From Streptomyces sp. NRRL S-244 (GTDB lineage Bacteria > Actinomycetota > Actinomycetes > Streptomycetales > Streptomycetaceae): 64,000 bases of DNA. This document shows, one piece after another, positions 53,625 through 62,010 of the stretch. A program made the position numbers and the translations under genes. The notes under the pieces were generated by a model. It did not search any database and was not told the origin of the DNA. It was given only the letters and a program-made list of their open reading frames with translations. Each line of letters opens with the position of its first letter. Position 1 is the first letter of the stretch. The stretch is from contig NZ_JOCX01000013.1 in assembly GCF_000717915.1 (NCBI RefSeq), forward strand, positions 62,001 to 126,000, written 5' to 3'.

Positions 53625-54353
53625 ATGAGCGACAACAGCCTGCGTCTGGTGTGGGTCTACCCGGACCTGCTGAGCACGTACGGAGACCAGGGCAATGCCC
53701 TCGTGGTGGAGCGCCGGGCGCGCCAGCGCGGCCTGGACGTGCAGCGCGTGGACGTGCGCAGCGACCAGCCCATCCCCACCTCGGGCGACATCTACCTGAT
53801 CGGCGGCGGTGAGGACCGCCCTCAGCGGCTCGCCGCGGAGCGCCTGCTGCGCGACGGCGGCCTGGAGCGGGCCGTCTCGAACGGGGCGATCGTCTTCTCC
53901 GTCTGCGCCGGGTACCAGATCCTCGGCAACGAGTTCGTCAACGACATGGGCGAGCGTCAGGAGGGCCTCGGCCTGCTGGACGTGGTCACCGTGCGCGGCG
54001 AGGGCGAGCGGTGCGTCGGCGACGTCCTCGCGGACATCGACCCGCGCCTGAACCTGCCCCAGCTCACGGGCTTCGAGAACCACCAGGGCGTCACCCACCT
54101 CGGCCCGACCGCGAGGCCCTTCGCCCGCACCCGCCTGGGCCGCGGCAACGGCACGGGCGACGGCACCGAGGGCGCGTACAACGACACGGTCTTCGGCACC
54201 TACATGCACGGCCCCGTGATGGCGCGCAACCCGCAGATCGCGGACCTGCTGCTGAAGCTGGCCCTCGACGTGAACGCGCTGCCGCCCATCGACGACCGGT
54301 GGTACGAGGCGCTGCGCGCCGAGCGCATCGCGGCGGCCACGCAGCCCGCGTAA
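53625..54353 (+). CDS. gatD: Lipid II isoglutaminyl synthase, glutaminase subunit
   Basis: 242 residues, class I (triad) glutamine amidotransferase-like, CobB/CobQ type. Nucleophile Cys is in FSVCAGYQILG (about 94) and the His in GTYMHGPV (about 196), with Arg and Gly conserved as in staphylococcal GatD. Hydrolyses glutamine and channels ammonia to MurT. In operon with murT and followed by a strong hairpin. Confidence 0.92.
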   Translation: MSDNSLRLVWVYPDLLSTYGDQGNALVVERRARQRGLDVQRVDVRSDQPIPTSGDIYLIGGGEDRPQRLAAERLLRDGGLERAVSNGAIVFSVCAGYQILGNEFVNDMGERQEGLGLLDVVTVRGEGERCVGDVLADIDPRLNLPQLTGFENHQGVTHLGPTARPFARTRLGRGNGTGDGTEGAYNDTVFGTYMHGPVMARNPQIADLLLKLALDVNALPPIDDRWYEALRAERIAAATQPA

Positions 54354-54396
54354 CACCGCGCGGACCGCTCATCGGGGCGGCCCCGCAATCATGTGT

Positions 54397-54430
54397 TCGG
54401 CCCGGTTTTCCCTTGGGGGAACCGGGCCGA
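54397..54430 (+). terminator. Terminator after gatD
   Basis: A perfect 11-bp stem TCGGCCCGGTT/AACCGGGCCGA whose 12-nt loop can pair further. Located 44 nt after the gatD stop. Confidence 0.75.
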
Positions 54431-54472
54431 CGTGGTTTTGTACGACGAGTATGACCAGCATGTGGAGGATGG

Positions 54473-54502
54473 TTCAGTCCACCGCTCCACCGCTTGTAGG
54501 GT
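54473..54502 (+). promoter_or_regulatory. Candidate pfkA promoter
   Basis: TTCAGT (-35, 54473-54478) and TAGGGT (-10, 54497-54502) are 18 nt apart, with the start codon 64 nt downstream. A 7-bp hairpin ACCGGAC/GTCCGGT (54516-54535) is in the leader. Confidence 0.4.
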
Positions 54503-54566
54503 GGCCGTAGTTCCAACCGGACGACGTGGTCCGGTCGTCGGCCCACGTTGCAAAGGTTCTTCCGCC

Positions 54567-55592
54567 ATGCGCATTGGTGTGCTCACTTCCGGCGGCGACT
54601 GCCCCGGCCTCAATGCCGTCATCCGCTCCGTCGTGCACCGCTCCGTCGTCGACCACGGCGACGAGGTCATCGGCTTCCACGACGGCTGGCGCGGCCTGCT
54701 GGAGTGCGACTACCGCAAGCTCGACCTCGACGCCGTGGCCGGCATCCTGGCCCGCGGCGGCACCATCCTCGGCTCCTCCCGGGTGCAGCCCGCGCACCTG
54801 CGCGACGGCGTGGAGCGGGCCCGCGGGCACGTGGCCGACCTCGGCCTGGACGCGATCATCCCGATCGGCGGCGAGGGCACCCTGAAGGCCGCGAACCTGC
54901 TCTCGCAGGCCGGCCTGCCGATCGTCGGCGTGCCCAAGACCATCGACAACGACATCGCCTCGACGGACGTCACCTTCGGCTTCGACACGGCCGTCGGGGT
55001 CGCCACCGAGGCCCTGGACCGGCTGAAGACCACCGCCGAGTCCCACCAGCGCGTGATGGTCGTGGAGGTCATGGGCCGCCACACCGGCTGGATCGCCCTG
55101 CACTCGGGCATGGCCGCCGGCGCGCACGCCATCGTCGTCCCGGAGCGCCCCTTCGACATCGACGAGCTGACGGCGATCGTCGGCGAGCGGTTCTCCGCGG
55201 GCAAGCGGTTCGCGATCGTCGTGGTCGCCGAGGGCGCCAAACCGCGCGCCGGCTCCATGGACTTCCAGGAGGGCGGCACCGACCAGTACGGGCACGAGCG
55301 CTTCGCCGGCATCGGCAACCTGCTCGCGGTCGAGCTGGAGCGGCGCCTGGGCAAGGAGGCCCGTCCGGTCATCCTGGGCCACGTCCAGCGCGGCGGTACG
55401 CCGACCGCGTACGACCGGGTCCTGGCCACCCGCTTCGGCTGGCACGCGGTCGAGGCGGCGCACCGCGGCGAGTTCGGGATGCTGACCGCGCTGCGCGGCA
55501 CCGGGATCGAGATGGTCCCGCTCGCCGACGCCGTGCAGACCCTCAAGACGGTCCCTGCGGAACGGTACGCCGAGGCGCAGAACGTTCTGTGA
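54567..55592 (+). CDS. pfkA: 6-phosphofructokinase
   Basis: 341 residues, phosphofructokinase A family. MRIGVLTSGGDCPGLNAVIR is the N-terminal nucleotide-binding stretch. GGEGTLKAA is the ATP site, PKTIDNDIAS holds the catalytic Asp, MGRHTGWIAL contacts substrate and LGHVQRGGTPTAYDR the fructose-6-phosphate side. Glycolytic phosphorylation of fructose 6-phosphate in the cytoplasm; the motifs fit the actinobacterial ATP-using form. ATG 54567 has AAAGG upstream. Confidence 0.94.
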   Translation: MRIGVLTSGGDCPGLNAVIRSVVHRSVVDHGDEVIGFHDGWRGLLECDYRKLDLDAVAGILARGGTILGSSRVQPAHLRDGVERARGHVADLGLDAIIPIGGEGTLKAANLLSQAGLPIVGVPKTIDNDIASTDVTFGFDTAVGVATEALDRLKTTAESHQRVMVVEVMGRHTGWIALHSGMAAGAHAIVVPERPFDIDELTAIVGERFSAGKRFAIVVVAEGAKPRAGSMDFQEGGTDQYGHERFAGIGNLLAVELERRLGKEARPVILGHVQRGGTPTAYDRVLATRFGWHAVEAAHRGEFGMLTALRGTGIEMVPLADAVQTLKTVPAERYAEAQNVL

Positions 55593-55613
55593 TGTTTCCC
55601 CCCTTCTGACGGC

Positions 55614-55641
55614 GCCCCCGGACGCGTTCGCCTCCGGGGGC
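55614..55641 (+). terminator. Terminator after pfkA
   Basis: A perfect 9-bp stem GCCCCCGGA/TCCGGGGGC with a 10-nt loop, 21 nt after the pfkA stop. A second perfect stem CTGTGGTG-GGG-CACCACAG (55649-55667) follows, just before ctaG. Confidence 0.7.
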
Positions 55642-55684
55642 GGCACTACTGTGGTGGGGCACCACAGGTCAAGGGAGTGAACAG

Positions 55685-56647
55685 ATGGATCACAGCGGTC
55701 ACGGCATGGACATGAACATGGACATGGACCTGCCGCCGTTCACTCTCGGGCGCGGGCTGGAGTTCTCCTTCGACGCGTTCTTCCTGATCGGCTCGCTGGT
55801 GGGCCTCGGCCTGTACGCGTGGGGCGTGGTGCGGCTGCGCCGGCGCGGGGACGCCTGGCCGCTGGGCCGGACCATCGCCTTCACCACAGGTGTGCTGACC
55901 GTCGCCCTGGTGATGTGCACCAAGCTGAACGACTACGGCATGGTCATGTTCAGCGTGCACATGGTCCAGCACATGGTCATCAGCATGCTCTCCCCGATCC
56001 TGCTGCTGCTGGGCGCGCCGGTGACACTGGCGCTGCGCGCGCTGCCGCCCGCCGCGCGGGGCGTCAAGGGGCCGCGTGAGCTGCTGCTGATGCTGCTGCA
56101 CAGCCGCTACATGAAGGTGATCACCCACCCGGTGTTCACGATCCCCCTGTTCATCGCCAGCCTCTACGCCCTCTACTTCACCCCGCTCTTCGACTTCCTG
56201 ATGGAGAGCAAGGCCGGGCACATCGGCATGATGGTGCACTTCCTGGCCGTCGGCCTGATCTTCTTCTGGCCGATCATGGGCGTGGACCCGGGCCCGCACC
56301 GCCCCGGCTACGTGATGCGGATGCTGGAGCTCTTCGCCGGCATGCCGTTCCACGCCTTCTTCGGCATCGCGCTGATGATGGCGAGCGAGCCGATGATCAA
56401 GACGTACGCGAACCCGCCGGCCTCCCTCGGCATCGACCCGCTGCTCGACCAGCAGTGGGGCGGCGGCATCGCCTGGGCCTTCAGCGAGATCCCCTCGGTG
56501 CTGGTGCTGATCGCGCTGGTCTACCAGTGGTACCACTCCGAGCAGCGGGCCGCGAAGCGCTCCGACCGGGCCGCGGACCGCAACGGCGACCAGGAGCTGG
56601 AGGCGTACAACTCCTATCTCGCCTCGCTCCAAGCGCGTGGCCAGTAG
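55685..56647 (+). CDS. ctaG: Cytochrome c oxidase assembly protein CtaG-like (caa3_CtaG family)
   Basis: 320 residues with about seven helices. A Met/His-rich N terminus (MDHSGHGMDMNMDMD) could bind copper. Conserved helices include FSVHMVQHMVISMLSPILLL, MMVHFLAVGLIFFWPIMGVD and MPFHAFFGIALMMAS with their His residues. Family members help assemble the CuB/haem site of terminal oxidases. ATG 55685 is preceded by AGGGAG. A small membrane gene follows after 32 nt. Confidence 0.85.
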   Translation: MDHSGHGMDMNMDMDLPPFTLGRGLEFSFDAFFLIGSLVGLGLYAWGVVRLRRRGDAWPLGRTIAFTTGVLTVALVMCTKLNDYGMVMFSVHMVQHMVISMLSPILLLLGAPVTLALRALPPAARGVKGPRELLLMLLHSRYMKVITHPVFTIPLFIASLYALYFTPLFDFLMESKAGHIGMMVHFLAVGLIFFWPIMGVDPGPHRPGYVMRMLELFAGMPFHAFFGIALMMASEPMIKTYANPPASLGIDPLLDQQWGGGIAWAFSEIPSVLVLIALVYQWYHSEQRAAKRSDRAADRNGDQELEAYNSYLASLQARGQ

Positions 56648-56679
56648 CGCGCCGGCACCTTCGGGGGCGACCATGGGGC

Positions 56680-56838
56680 ATGACCGGATCCGTTAAGGCG
56701 ATGGCCGTGATGACCTTCGCCGCTCTGGTGGCCGTCGCCACGTACTCCGTGGCCCTCGGCAGCAACGGCTGGCTGTGGTTCGGCTGGGTGGTCCTCGGCC
56801 TGCTGACCGCCGGCATGGCCGCGTCCGGCAAAACCTGA
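56680..56838 (+). CDS. Small membrane protein downstream of ctaG
   Basis: 52 residues with two hydrophobic stretches (AVMTFAALVAVATYSVAL and WLWFGWVVLGLLTAGMAAS). ATG 56680 is in the codon-consistent frame. Short proteins of this pattern beside ctaG are common in Streptomyces. The function is unknown; a helper of oxidase assembly is possible. Confidence 0.65.
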   Translation: MTGSVKAMAVMTFAALVAVATYSVALGSNGWLWFGWVVLGLLTAGMAASGKT

Positions 56839-57021
56839 ACCGGCGCCTGCACACCTCACCCGCACCTCCCGCCTCAGCGGCCCCTCCCCAGACCTGGCTC
56901 CTTTGGCCGGTTCCGATCGGCCCTCACATGAACCCCGGCAACGCCGTCCTGCTTCGCCATGCCCATCTGGCACCGTGTCCGGCACACTGACCTGACCCCC
57001 AGGCGAAGGGAAAATGCCCCG

Positions 57022-57732
57022 GTGTTCTACCAATTGCTCAAGCACGTGCTGCTCGGTCCGCTGCTCCGGCTGCTGTTCCGGCCGCGCATCGAGGGAATGG
57101 AGAACATCCCGGCGGAGGGAGCCGCGATCATCGCGGGCAACCACCTGTCGTTCTCCGACCACTTCCTGATGCCGGCCATCCTCAAACGCCGGATCACCTT
57201 CCTCGCGAAGGCCGAGTACTTCACCGGTCCCGGGGTGAAGGGACGGCTGACCGCCTTCTTCTTCCGCAGCGCCGGACAGATCCCGGTGGACCGCTCCGGC
57301 AAGGACGCCGGGCAGGCCGCGCTGCGCGAGGGGCTCGGGGTACTGGCCAAGGGCGAGCTGCTGGGCATCTACCCGGAGGGCACCCGCTCCCACGACGGCC
57401 GGCTCTACAAGGGCAAGGTGGGCGTGGCCGCGATGGCGCTCGGGGCCGGGGTGCCCGTCGTACCGTGCGCGATGGTCGGCACCTTCGAGATCCAGCCTCC
57501 CGGACAGAAGATCCCGAACATCCGGCGGGTGACCATCCGCTTCGGCAAGCCGCTGGAGTTCTCCCGGTACGCCGGGATGGAGGGCGAGCGGGCCGTTCTG
57601 CGCGCCGTCACCGACGAGATCATGTACGCGGTCCTCGGGCTGTCCGGCCAGGAGTACGTCGACCGGTACGCCGCCGAGGTCAAGGCGGAAGAGGAGGAAG
57701 CGCGGAAGAAGGCCCGGCGCAAGACGCGCTGA
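57022..57732 (+). CDS. plsC: 1-acyl-sn-glycerol-3-phosphate acyltransferase
   Basis: 236 residues. The catalytic NHLSFSD (HX4D, about 42-47), the substrate-binding YPEGTRS (about 120) and VPVVPCAMVGT are in the usual order, with a short N-terminal membrane-associating segment. It makes phosphatidic acid at the membrane. GTG 57022 is the only start in frame with these motifs; the nearby ATG 57014 is out of frame. The C terminus is rich in Glu/Lys and probably a helix. Confidence 0.9.
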   Translation: MFYQLLKHVLLGPLLRLLFRPRIEGMENIPAEGAAIIAGNHLSFSDHFLMPAILKRRITFLAKAEYFTGPGVKGRLTAFFFRSAGQIPVDRSGKDAGQAALREGLGVLAKGELLGIYPEGTRSHDGRLYKGKVGVAAMALGAGVPVVPCAMVGTFEIQPPGQKIPNIRRVTIRFGKPLEFSRYAGMEGERAVLRAVTDEIMYAVLGLSGQEYVDRYAAEVKAEEEEARKKARRKTR

Positions 57733-57757
57733 GCCTTCTCCCGTGCTGTTCGCTACC

Positions 57758-57773
57758 GAGCCCCGCCGGGCTC
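57758..57773. terminator. Small hairpin between convergent plsC and aminopeptidase genes
   Basis: GAGCCC-CGCC-GGGCTC, a 6-bp perfect stem, in a 49-nt gap. Its size is marginal for termination, but it is the only structure there. Confidence 0.45.
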
Positions 57774-57781
57774 TGCCGGCC

Positions 57782-59446
57782 TTAGCGGACGGCGGGCAGC
57801 TCCTCCAGCGCCGGCAGCGCCGAGGCCGGAGCCTTCGCGAGCGACTTCGTGGCGGCCGGGGCCGGGGGAACCGGCGTGGCGTGCGGACCGCACTTCACGT
57901 CCTTGGCGTCCACCTTGCCGGTCAGCAGGTAGGCGTCCACCCGGGTGTTGATGCAGGGGTTCACCAGGCTGGTGACACCGTGCGAGCCGGCGTTCTGCTC
58001 GGTGATCAGACGCGAGCCGGCCAGACGGCGGTGCAGCTCGACGCCGCCCTCGTACGGGGTGGCCGCGTCACGCTCGGACTGGACGATCAGGACCGGCGGC
58101 AGACCGCGCTTGGCACCGACCTCGATCGGGGTGCTCTGCTTGGACTTCCAGGTCGCGCAGGGCAGGTTCATCCACGCGTTCGACCAGGTCAGGAACGGGT
58201 ACTTCTCGTGCAGCTTGGAGTTGTCCCGGTCCCACTTGGCCCAGCTGGTGGGCCACTTGGCATCGGCGCACTCGACCGCGGTGTACACGGCGTTGCTGTT
58301 CTCCGACGCGGCGTTACCCTTGGTGTCGGACATGTCCGGGGCGATGGCCTCGATCAGCGGCTTCTCGTCACCGGCGGCCCAGGCACTGAAGGCCTGCGCG
58401 ACCGGGACCCACGAGGAGTCGTAGTACGGGGCGCCCTGGAAGAAGCCGATGAGCTCGTTCGGGCCGACGACTCCGCCGAGCGGGTTGGCCTTGGCCTGGG
58501 CCCGCAGCTGCTGGTACTTGGCCTCGACCTTGGCGCGGCTGTCGCCGAGGTGGAAGACGGAGTCGTACTTGGCGACCCAGTCCTGCCAGTCGTTCCAGCG
58601 CGTCTGGAAGGCGACGTCCTGGTCCAGGTTGGCCTGGTACCAGATGTTGTCGGTGTCCGGGTTGACCACGCTGTCGACGATCATGCGGCGCACATGGTTC
58701 GGGAAGAGGGTCGCGTAGACCCCGCCCAGGTAGGTGCCGTAGGAGACGCCGAGGTAGTTCAGCTTCTTCTCGCCGAGTGCGGCCCGGATGACGTCCAGGT
58801 CGCGCGCGGTGTTCGGCGTGGTCATGTGCGGCAGCATCTCGCCGCTGCGCTCCTTGCAGCCGTCCGCGTACTCGGCGGCGAGCTTGCGCTGGGCGCGCTT
58901 GTCCGCCTCGTTGGACGGGACCGGGTCGGCCTTGGGAGCCTTGACGAACTCCTGCGGGTCGATGCAGGAGATCGGGGCGGAGTGGCCGACACCGCGCGGG
59001 TCGAAGCCCACGAAGTCGTAGGCCTTGGAGGTGTTGACCCACAGCGGGCTCTTGGTGGTGACCCGGCGCGGGAAGCGCATGCCGGAGCCGCCGGGGCCGC
59101 CGGGGTTGTAGACGAGCGCGCCCTGGCGCTCCTCCTTGGTGCCGGTGTTGCCGATCCGGTCGACCGCGAGGTCGATGGTCTTGCCGAACGGCTTGGCGTA
59201 GTCCAGCGGGACCTTGACCCAGCCGCACTGGATCGGGGCCTCGAAGCCCCAGTCGGCGGGGCAGTCCTTCCACTCGACGCCGGTGGCGGCGGCCCGGGCG
59301 GCGGCGAGCTGGACGCCCAGCGCCTCCGGAAGCCCGCTGTTCTGGCTGGACGAAGCCGCTGCGGCCGGCGGGGCCAGCAGCAGGCCCGCGGCCAGCGCTC
59401 CGGTGATCAGAGTGGCAGCGCTCCCCAGCGCTGCAGTGCGTATCAC
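57782..59446 (-). CDS. Secreted tripeptidyl aminopeptidase, alpha/beta-hydrolase fold
   Basis: 554 residues from GTG 59446 (GGGGGA 8 nt upstream). Signal peptide (LGSAATLITGALAAGLLLA); alpha/beta core with YNPGGPGGSG (oxyanion) and nucleophile in YLGVSYGTYLGG (Ser about 244). The C-terminal TAP domain has QSERDAATPYEGG (acid) and NAGSHGVTS (catalytic His). Cys pairs fit an extracellular enzyme. It removes tripeptides from protein N termini, as the Streptomyces Tap/SlpD-like enzymes do. The 5' leader contains an 8-bp perfect hairpin (59469-59490). Region 59491-59636 shows no gene. Confidence 0.9.
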   Translation of the reverse strand: MIRTAALGSAATLITGALAAGLLLAPPAAAASSSQNSGLPEALGVQLAAARAAATGVEWKDCPADWGFEAPIQCGWVKVPLDYAKPFGKTIDLAVDRIGNTGTKEERQGALVYNPGGPGGSGMRFPRRVTTKSPLWVNTSKAYDFVGFDPRGVGHSAPISCIDPQEFVKAPKADPVPSNEADKRAQRKLAAEYADGCKERSGEMLPHMTTPNTARDLDVIRAALGEKKLNYLGVSYGTYLGGVYATLFPNHVRRMIVDSVVNPDTDNIWYQANLDQDVAFQTRWNDWQDWVAKYDSVFHLGDSRAKVEAKYQQLRAQAKANPLGGVVGPNELIGFFQGAPYYDSSWVPVAQAFSAWAAGDEKPLIEAIAPDMSDTKGNAASENSNAVYTAVECADAKWPTSWAKWDRDNSKLHEKYPFLTWSNAWMNLPCATWKSKQSTPIEVGAKRGLPPVLIVQSERDAATPYEGGVELHRRLAGSRLITEQNAGSHGVTSLVNPCINTRVDAYLLTGKVDAKDVKCGPHATPVPPAPAATKSLAKAPASALPALEELPAVR

Positions 59447-59636
59447 GTGGTTGTTCCCCCTGCGTCAGACCCGGCCGGAGGAGGCCGGGTTGGTCGGGTC
59501 GTTCGGTCGAACAGGGGGATCCTTTCGCCTGACCTACACCTGACAACAGAGCGAGGTCGCGTTCTTTGCCAACCCGATAACCGGAAAGGCGTGTACCGCT
59601 GAGCGGTGTCCCATTCGTCCCAGGTTCGCTCAGCGG

Positions 59637-60584
59637 TTACCAGCCGTACGTGAGACACGCCGCGTCGAGTACCTCGCGCAGCCGCAGCGCGTCGGGCGCC
59701 AGGACCGTGACGAGGACGGCAGGACCGGCCAGCGGAGTGACGGCCGCGAACTCCCCGAGCACCGCGGCCGTCGGCGCCGAGGTGGCGAACGCCGGGTCCA
59801 CGACCAGGAGCTGACCGAGCGCCCGGTGGCCCGCGAGTCCCGCCGGGCCGTCCCAGCCGCCGGGCGCGCCCGGTCCGCAGGCCACCTCCTGGTCCAGCAG
59901 CGGGCTCCCGCCCCGGGTCACGGTGAGCCGGCTGCGCAGCAGGCCCGGCGCCTCCCCCGAACGGCCCAGCACCTGCTCCTCGCGCAGCAGCAGCCGGGCC
60001 GTGGGGGCGAGTTCGGCGCGGGTGCGCACCCGCAGGTCGCTGCCGCGTACGGAGACCAGCGGCTCCGGCAGCCACCGCAGCGCCGAGTCCTCGGCGAGGG
60101 TGAGCCGTACGTCGTACCGCGCGGGCGCGCCACCGCGCCCGGGCAGCGCCAGGGTGGCGGCCGCCGAGGCCAGGGCGAGGCGGGCCCCGGGGCCGACGGC
60201 GGCCTCCACCGTGAGGTGGTCCCCGCCGAGCGGGGCGCTCATCGCGCCGACCAGCATGACGCCGGCCTCGGCGGCCGTGCCACGGGTGCGGCGCAGCGCG
60301 AGCGGCCCGTCCCCGGCCAGCAGCGGCAGGGCGGTTCCGCCGCGGCCGTCGGCGACGGCGGAGATCCGGGCGGTGGCCCGTACGCCGGGCGGAGCCGGAG
60401 CGGGAGCAGGAGCTGCGACGGGCCGGGCCGGAGCGGGAGCTGCCGCGGGCCGGGCCGGAGCAGGAGCTGCGGCGGGCCGGGCCGGAGCGGCCTGAGTCGG
60501 GGCGGCCGGGGCCGGCGGGGCCAGGCCGGGCGGAGCCGGGGCCGGCGGGGCGGCGGGAGGCGCGCCGGCCACCGTAGGACTCAC
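59637..60584 (-). CDS. ureD: Urease accessory protein UreD with Pro/Ala-rich N-terminal extension
   Basis: 315 residues from GTG 60584-60582 (GTGA overlap with ureG). The UreD core begins near residue 68 ([18 protein letters not shown]) and keeps the block [13 protein letters not shown]. The preceding 65 residues are almost only Pro, Ala and Arg, including three copies of the nonapeptide PARPAAAPA encoded by a 27-bp repeat. UreD scaffolds apo-urease with UreF and UreG for nickel insertion. The extension is absent from ordinary UreD proteins. No alternative ATG/GTG start lies between it and the core. Last gene of the operon. Confidence 0.85.
   Translation of the reverse strand: MSPTVAGAPPAAPPAPAPPGLAPPAPAAPTQAAPARPAAAPAPARPAAAPAPARPVAAPAPAPAPPGVRATARISAVADGRGGTALPLLAGDGPLALRRTRGTAAEAGVMLVGAMSAPLGGDHLTVEAAVGPGARLALASAAATLALPGRGGAPARYDVRLTLAEDSALRWLPEPLVSVRGSDLRVRTRAELAPTARLLLREEQVLGRSGEAPGLLRSRLTVTRGGSPLLDQEVACGPGAPGGWDGPAGLAGHRALGQLLVVDPAFATSAPTAAVLGEFAAVTPLAGPAVLVTVLAPDALRLREVLDAACLTYGW
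60403..60483. repeat. 27-bp tandem repeat, three copies, in ureD
   Basis: Units at 60403, 60430 and 60457, differing by about 1-3 bases each, with a partial fourth copy from 60484. The unit length is a multiple of three, so the frame is kept. Confidence 0.85.
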
Positions 60585-61267
60585 CGGGCGGCCCAGGCGG
60601 CGATCCGCTCGCGCACCCAGGCGGCCACCGGAGCCACGCCCTGCGTTTCGCGCAGCGACTGGAAGGCGACGGGGAGTTCGCCGCGCTGCTCGGCGGCGTC
60701 GCGGGCCATCCGGTCCAGGTCGGAGCCCACGTAGGGGGCGAGGTCGGTCTTGTTGACGACGAGCAGGTCGGCGGTGGTGACCCCGGGGCCACCCTTGCGC
60801 GGGATGTCGTCGCCGCCCGCCACGTCGATGACGAAGATCTGGGCGTCGACGAGGCCGCGGGAGAAGGTGGCGGTGAGGTTGTCGCCGCCGGACTCGACGA
60901 GGATCAGATCGAGCGGGCCGACCGTCTCCTCCAGCTCCTCCACCGCCTCCAGATTGGCGGAGATGTCGTCGCGGATGGCGGTGTGCGGGCAGGCGCCGGT
61001 CTCGACCGCGCTGATCCGCTCGGGCGGCAGGACGGCCTCGCGGAGCAGGAACTCGGCGTCCTCCCGGGTGTAGATGTCGTTGGTGACGACGGCCATGGAC
61101 AGCTCGGCGCGCAGGGCGCGGCAGAGCGCGGCGACGGTGGCCGTCTTGCCGGAGCCGACGGGTCCGCCGAGTCCGATGCGCAGGGCGCGGCGCGAGCCGT
61201 CCGCCCGTACGGGCTCGGCGCTGTGGGTGTGGCGCTGGGGGTAGGTCACGCCGTGGTCGAGGTGCAT
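60581..61267 (-). CDS. ureG: Urease accessory GTPase UreG
   Basis: 228 residues. P-loop GPVGSGKTA (about 36-44), metal/dimer motif [13 protein letters not shown] (Cys-Pro-His), [11 protein letters not shown], and the GTP-specificity motif [12 protein letters not shown]. Drives GTP-dependent nickel delivery to urease. The N-terminal His-containing stretch [15 protein letters not shown] may bind nickel. ATG 61267 has GGAG upstream. Confidence 0.94.
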   Translation of the reverse strand: MHLDHGVTYPQRHTHSAEPVRADGSRRALRIGLGGPVGSGKTATVAALCRALRAELSMAVVTNDIYTREDAEFLLREAVLPPERISAVETGACPHTAIRDDISANLEAVEELEETVGPLDLILVESGGDNLTATFSRGLVDAQIFVIDVAGGDDIPRKGGPGVTTADLLVVNKTDLAPYVGSDLDRMARDAAEQRGELPVAFQSLRETQGVAPVAAWVRERIAAWAAR

Positions 61268-61305
61268 GGGGATCTCCAAGGGGATGGGGGAGGCGGCCGG
61301 AGCCG

Positions 61306-61980
61306 TCAGGAGGCGAACAGCCGTACCGGCCAGTCGGCATGGACCTCCGCCGCGATCTCCAGCAGCGGCGAGGAGGCCGCGGGCAGGGCGTCGGGGCCTG
61401 CCCGCCGGGCCCGCTCCGCGGCCCGCGCGGCCCGGCCGGAGACGGCGTCGAGCTCGGGGGCGAGGCGGGCCAGGACCCCGCTCGCCTCGAAGGGGTCCAG
61501 GCCGAGGAGGCGTACCGTCGCGGTCGCCGGTCCGCTCACGCTCTCGTACGCCGCCACGTGCGCGGCCTCCAGCGGCCCGAGCCCGGCCGCCCGGGCGGTG
61601 AGCCCGAGCACCACCGGCTGGTGCGCCCCGCGCGGGAAGGCGGCGGCGAGCGCGTCGAGTTCGGCGGCGGGCCACGTGGCCCGGGCGGCGCGCAGCAGCT
61701 GCCGGCCCAGCCGCCGGGCCGCGGTGCGCAGCGCGAGCGAGGGCGTGCGGGCGTCGGCGGCGGCGTCGAGGACCGCCGGGTCGAGCCCGAGGGCCGCGGC
61801 GGCGGCGAGTCCGGCGGCGGTGAGTCCGGCCGTGTGGAGCCGGCCGCGGCAGAACTCCTCCAGGGTGGCGGCGTCGTGGATCCGGCCGGCCTTGCAGGCG
61901 GCCTCGGCCCCGCCGGAGTGGGCGTGCCCGCCCGCGGGGAAGCGTCCGTCGGCGAGGACGAGCAGCGCGGCGAGGCTCAT
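61306..61980 (-). CDS. ureF: Urease accessory protein UreF
   Basis: 224 residues, all-helical. [19 protein letters not shown] near the N terminus and [18 protein letters not shown] are the conserved blocks. It gates nickel transfer within the UreD-UreF-UreG complex. ATG 61980 overlaps the TGA of a 10-codon ORF that fills the gap after ureC, so reinitiation is likely. ureG follows 38 nt later. Confidence 0.9.
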   Translation of the reverse strand: MSLAALLVLADGRFPAGGHAHSGGAEAACKAGRIHDAATLEEFCRGRLHTAGLTAAGLAAAAALGLDPAVLDAAADARTPSLALRTAARRLGRQLLRAARATWPAAELDALAAAFPRGAHQPVVLGLTARAAGLGPLEAAHVAAYESVSGPATATVRLLGLDPFEASGVLARLAPELDAVSGRAARAAERARRAGPDALPAASSPLLEIAAEVHADWPVRLFAS

Positions 61981-62009
61981 GGGGCCGCCGCCATCAGCAG
62001 GGGCGCCAT
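61977..62009 (-). CDS. Ten-codon leader ORF between ureC and ureF
   Basis: Encodes [10 protein letters not shown]. Its ATG is one base after the ureC stop and its TGA overlaps the ureF ATG (ATGA), so ribosomes could pass from ureC to ureF by stop-start coupling. Alternatively it is chance sequence or a remnant of a longer UreF start. Confidence 0.35.
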   Translation of the reverse strand: MAPLLMAAAP

Positions 62010-62010
62010 G

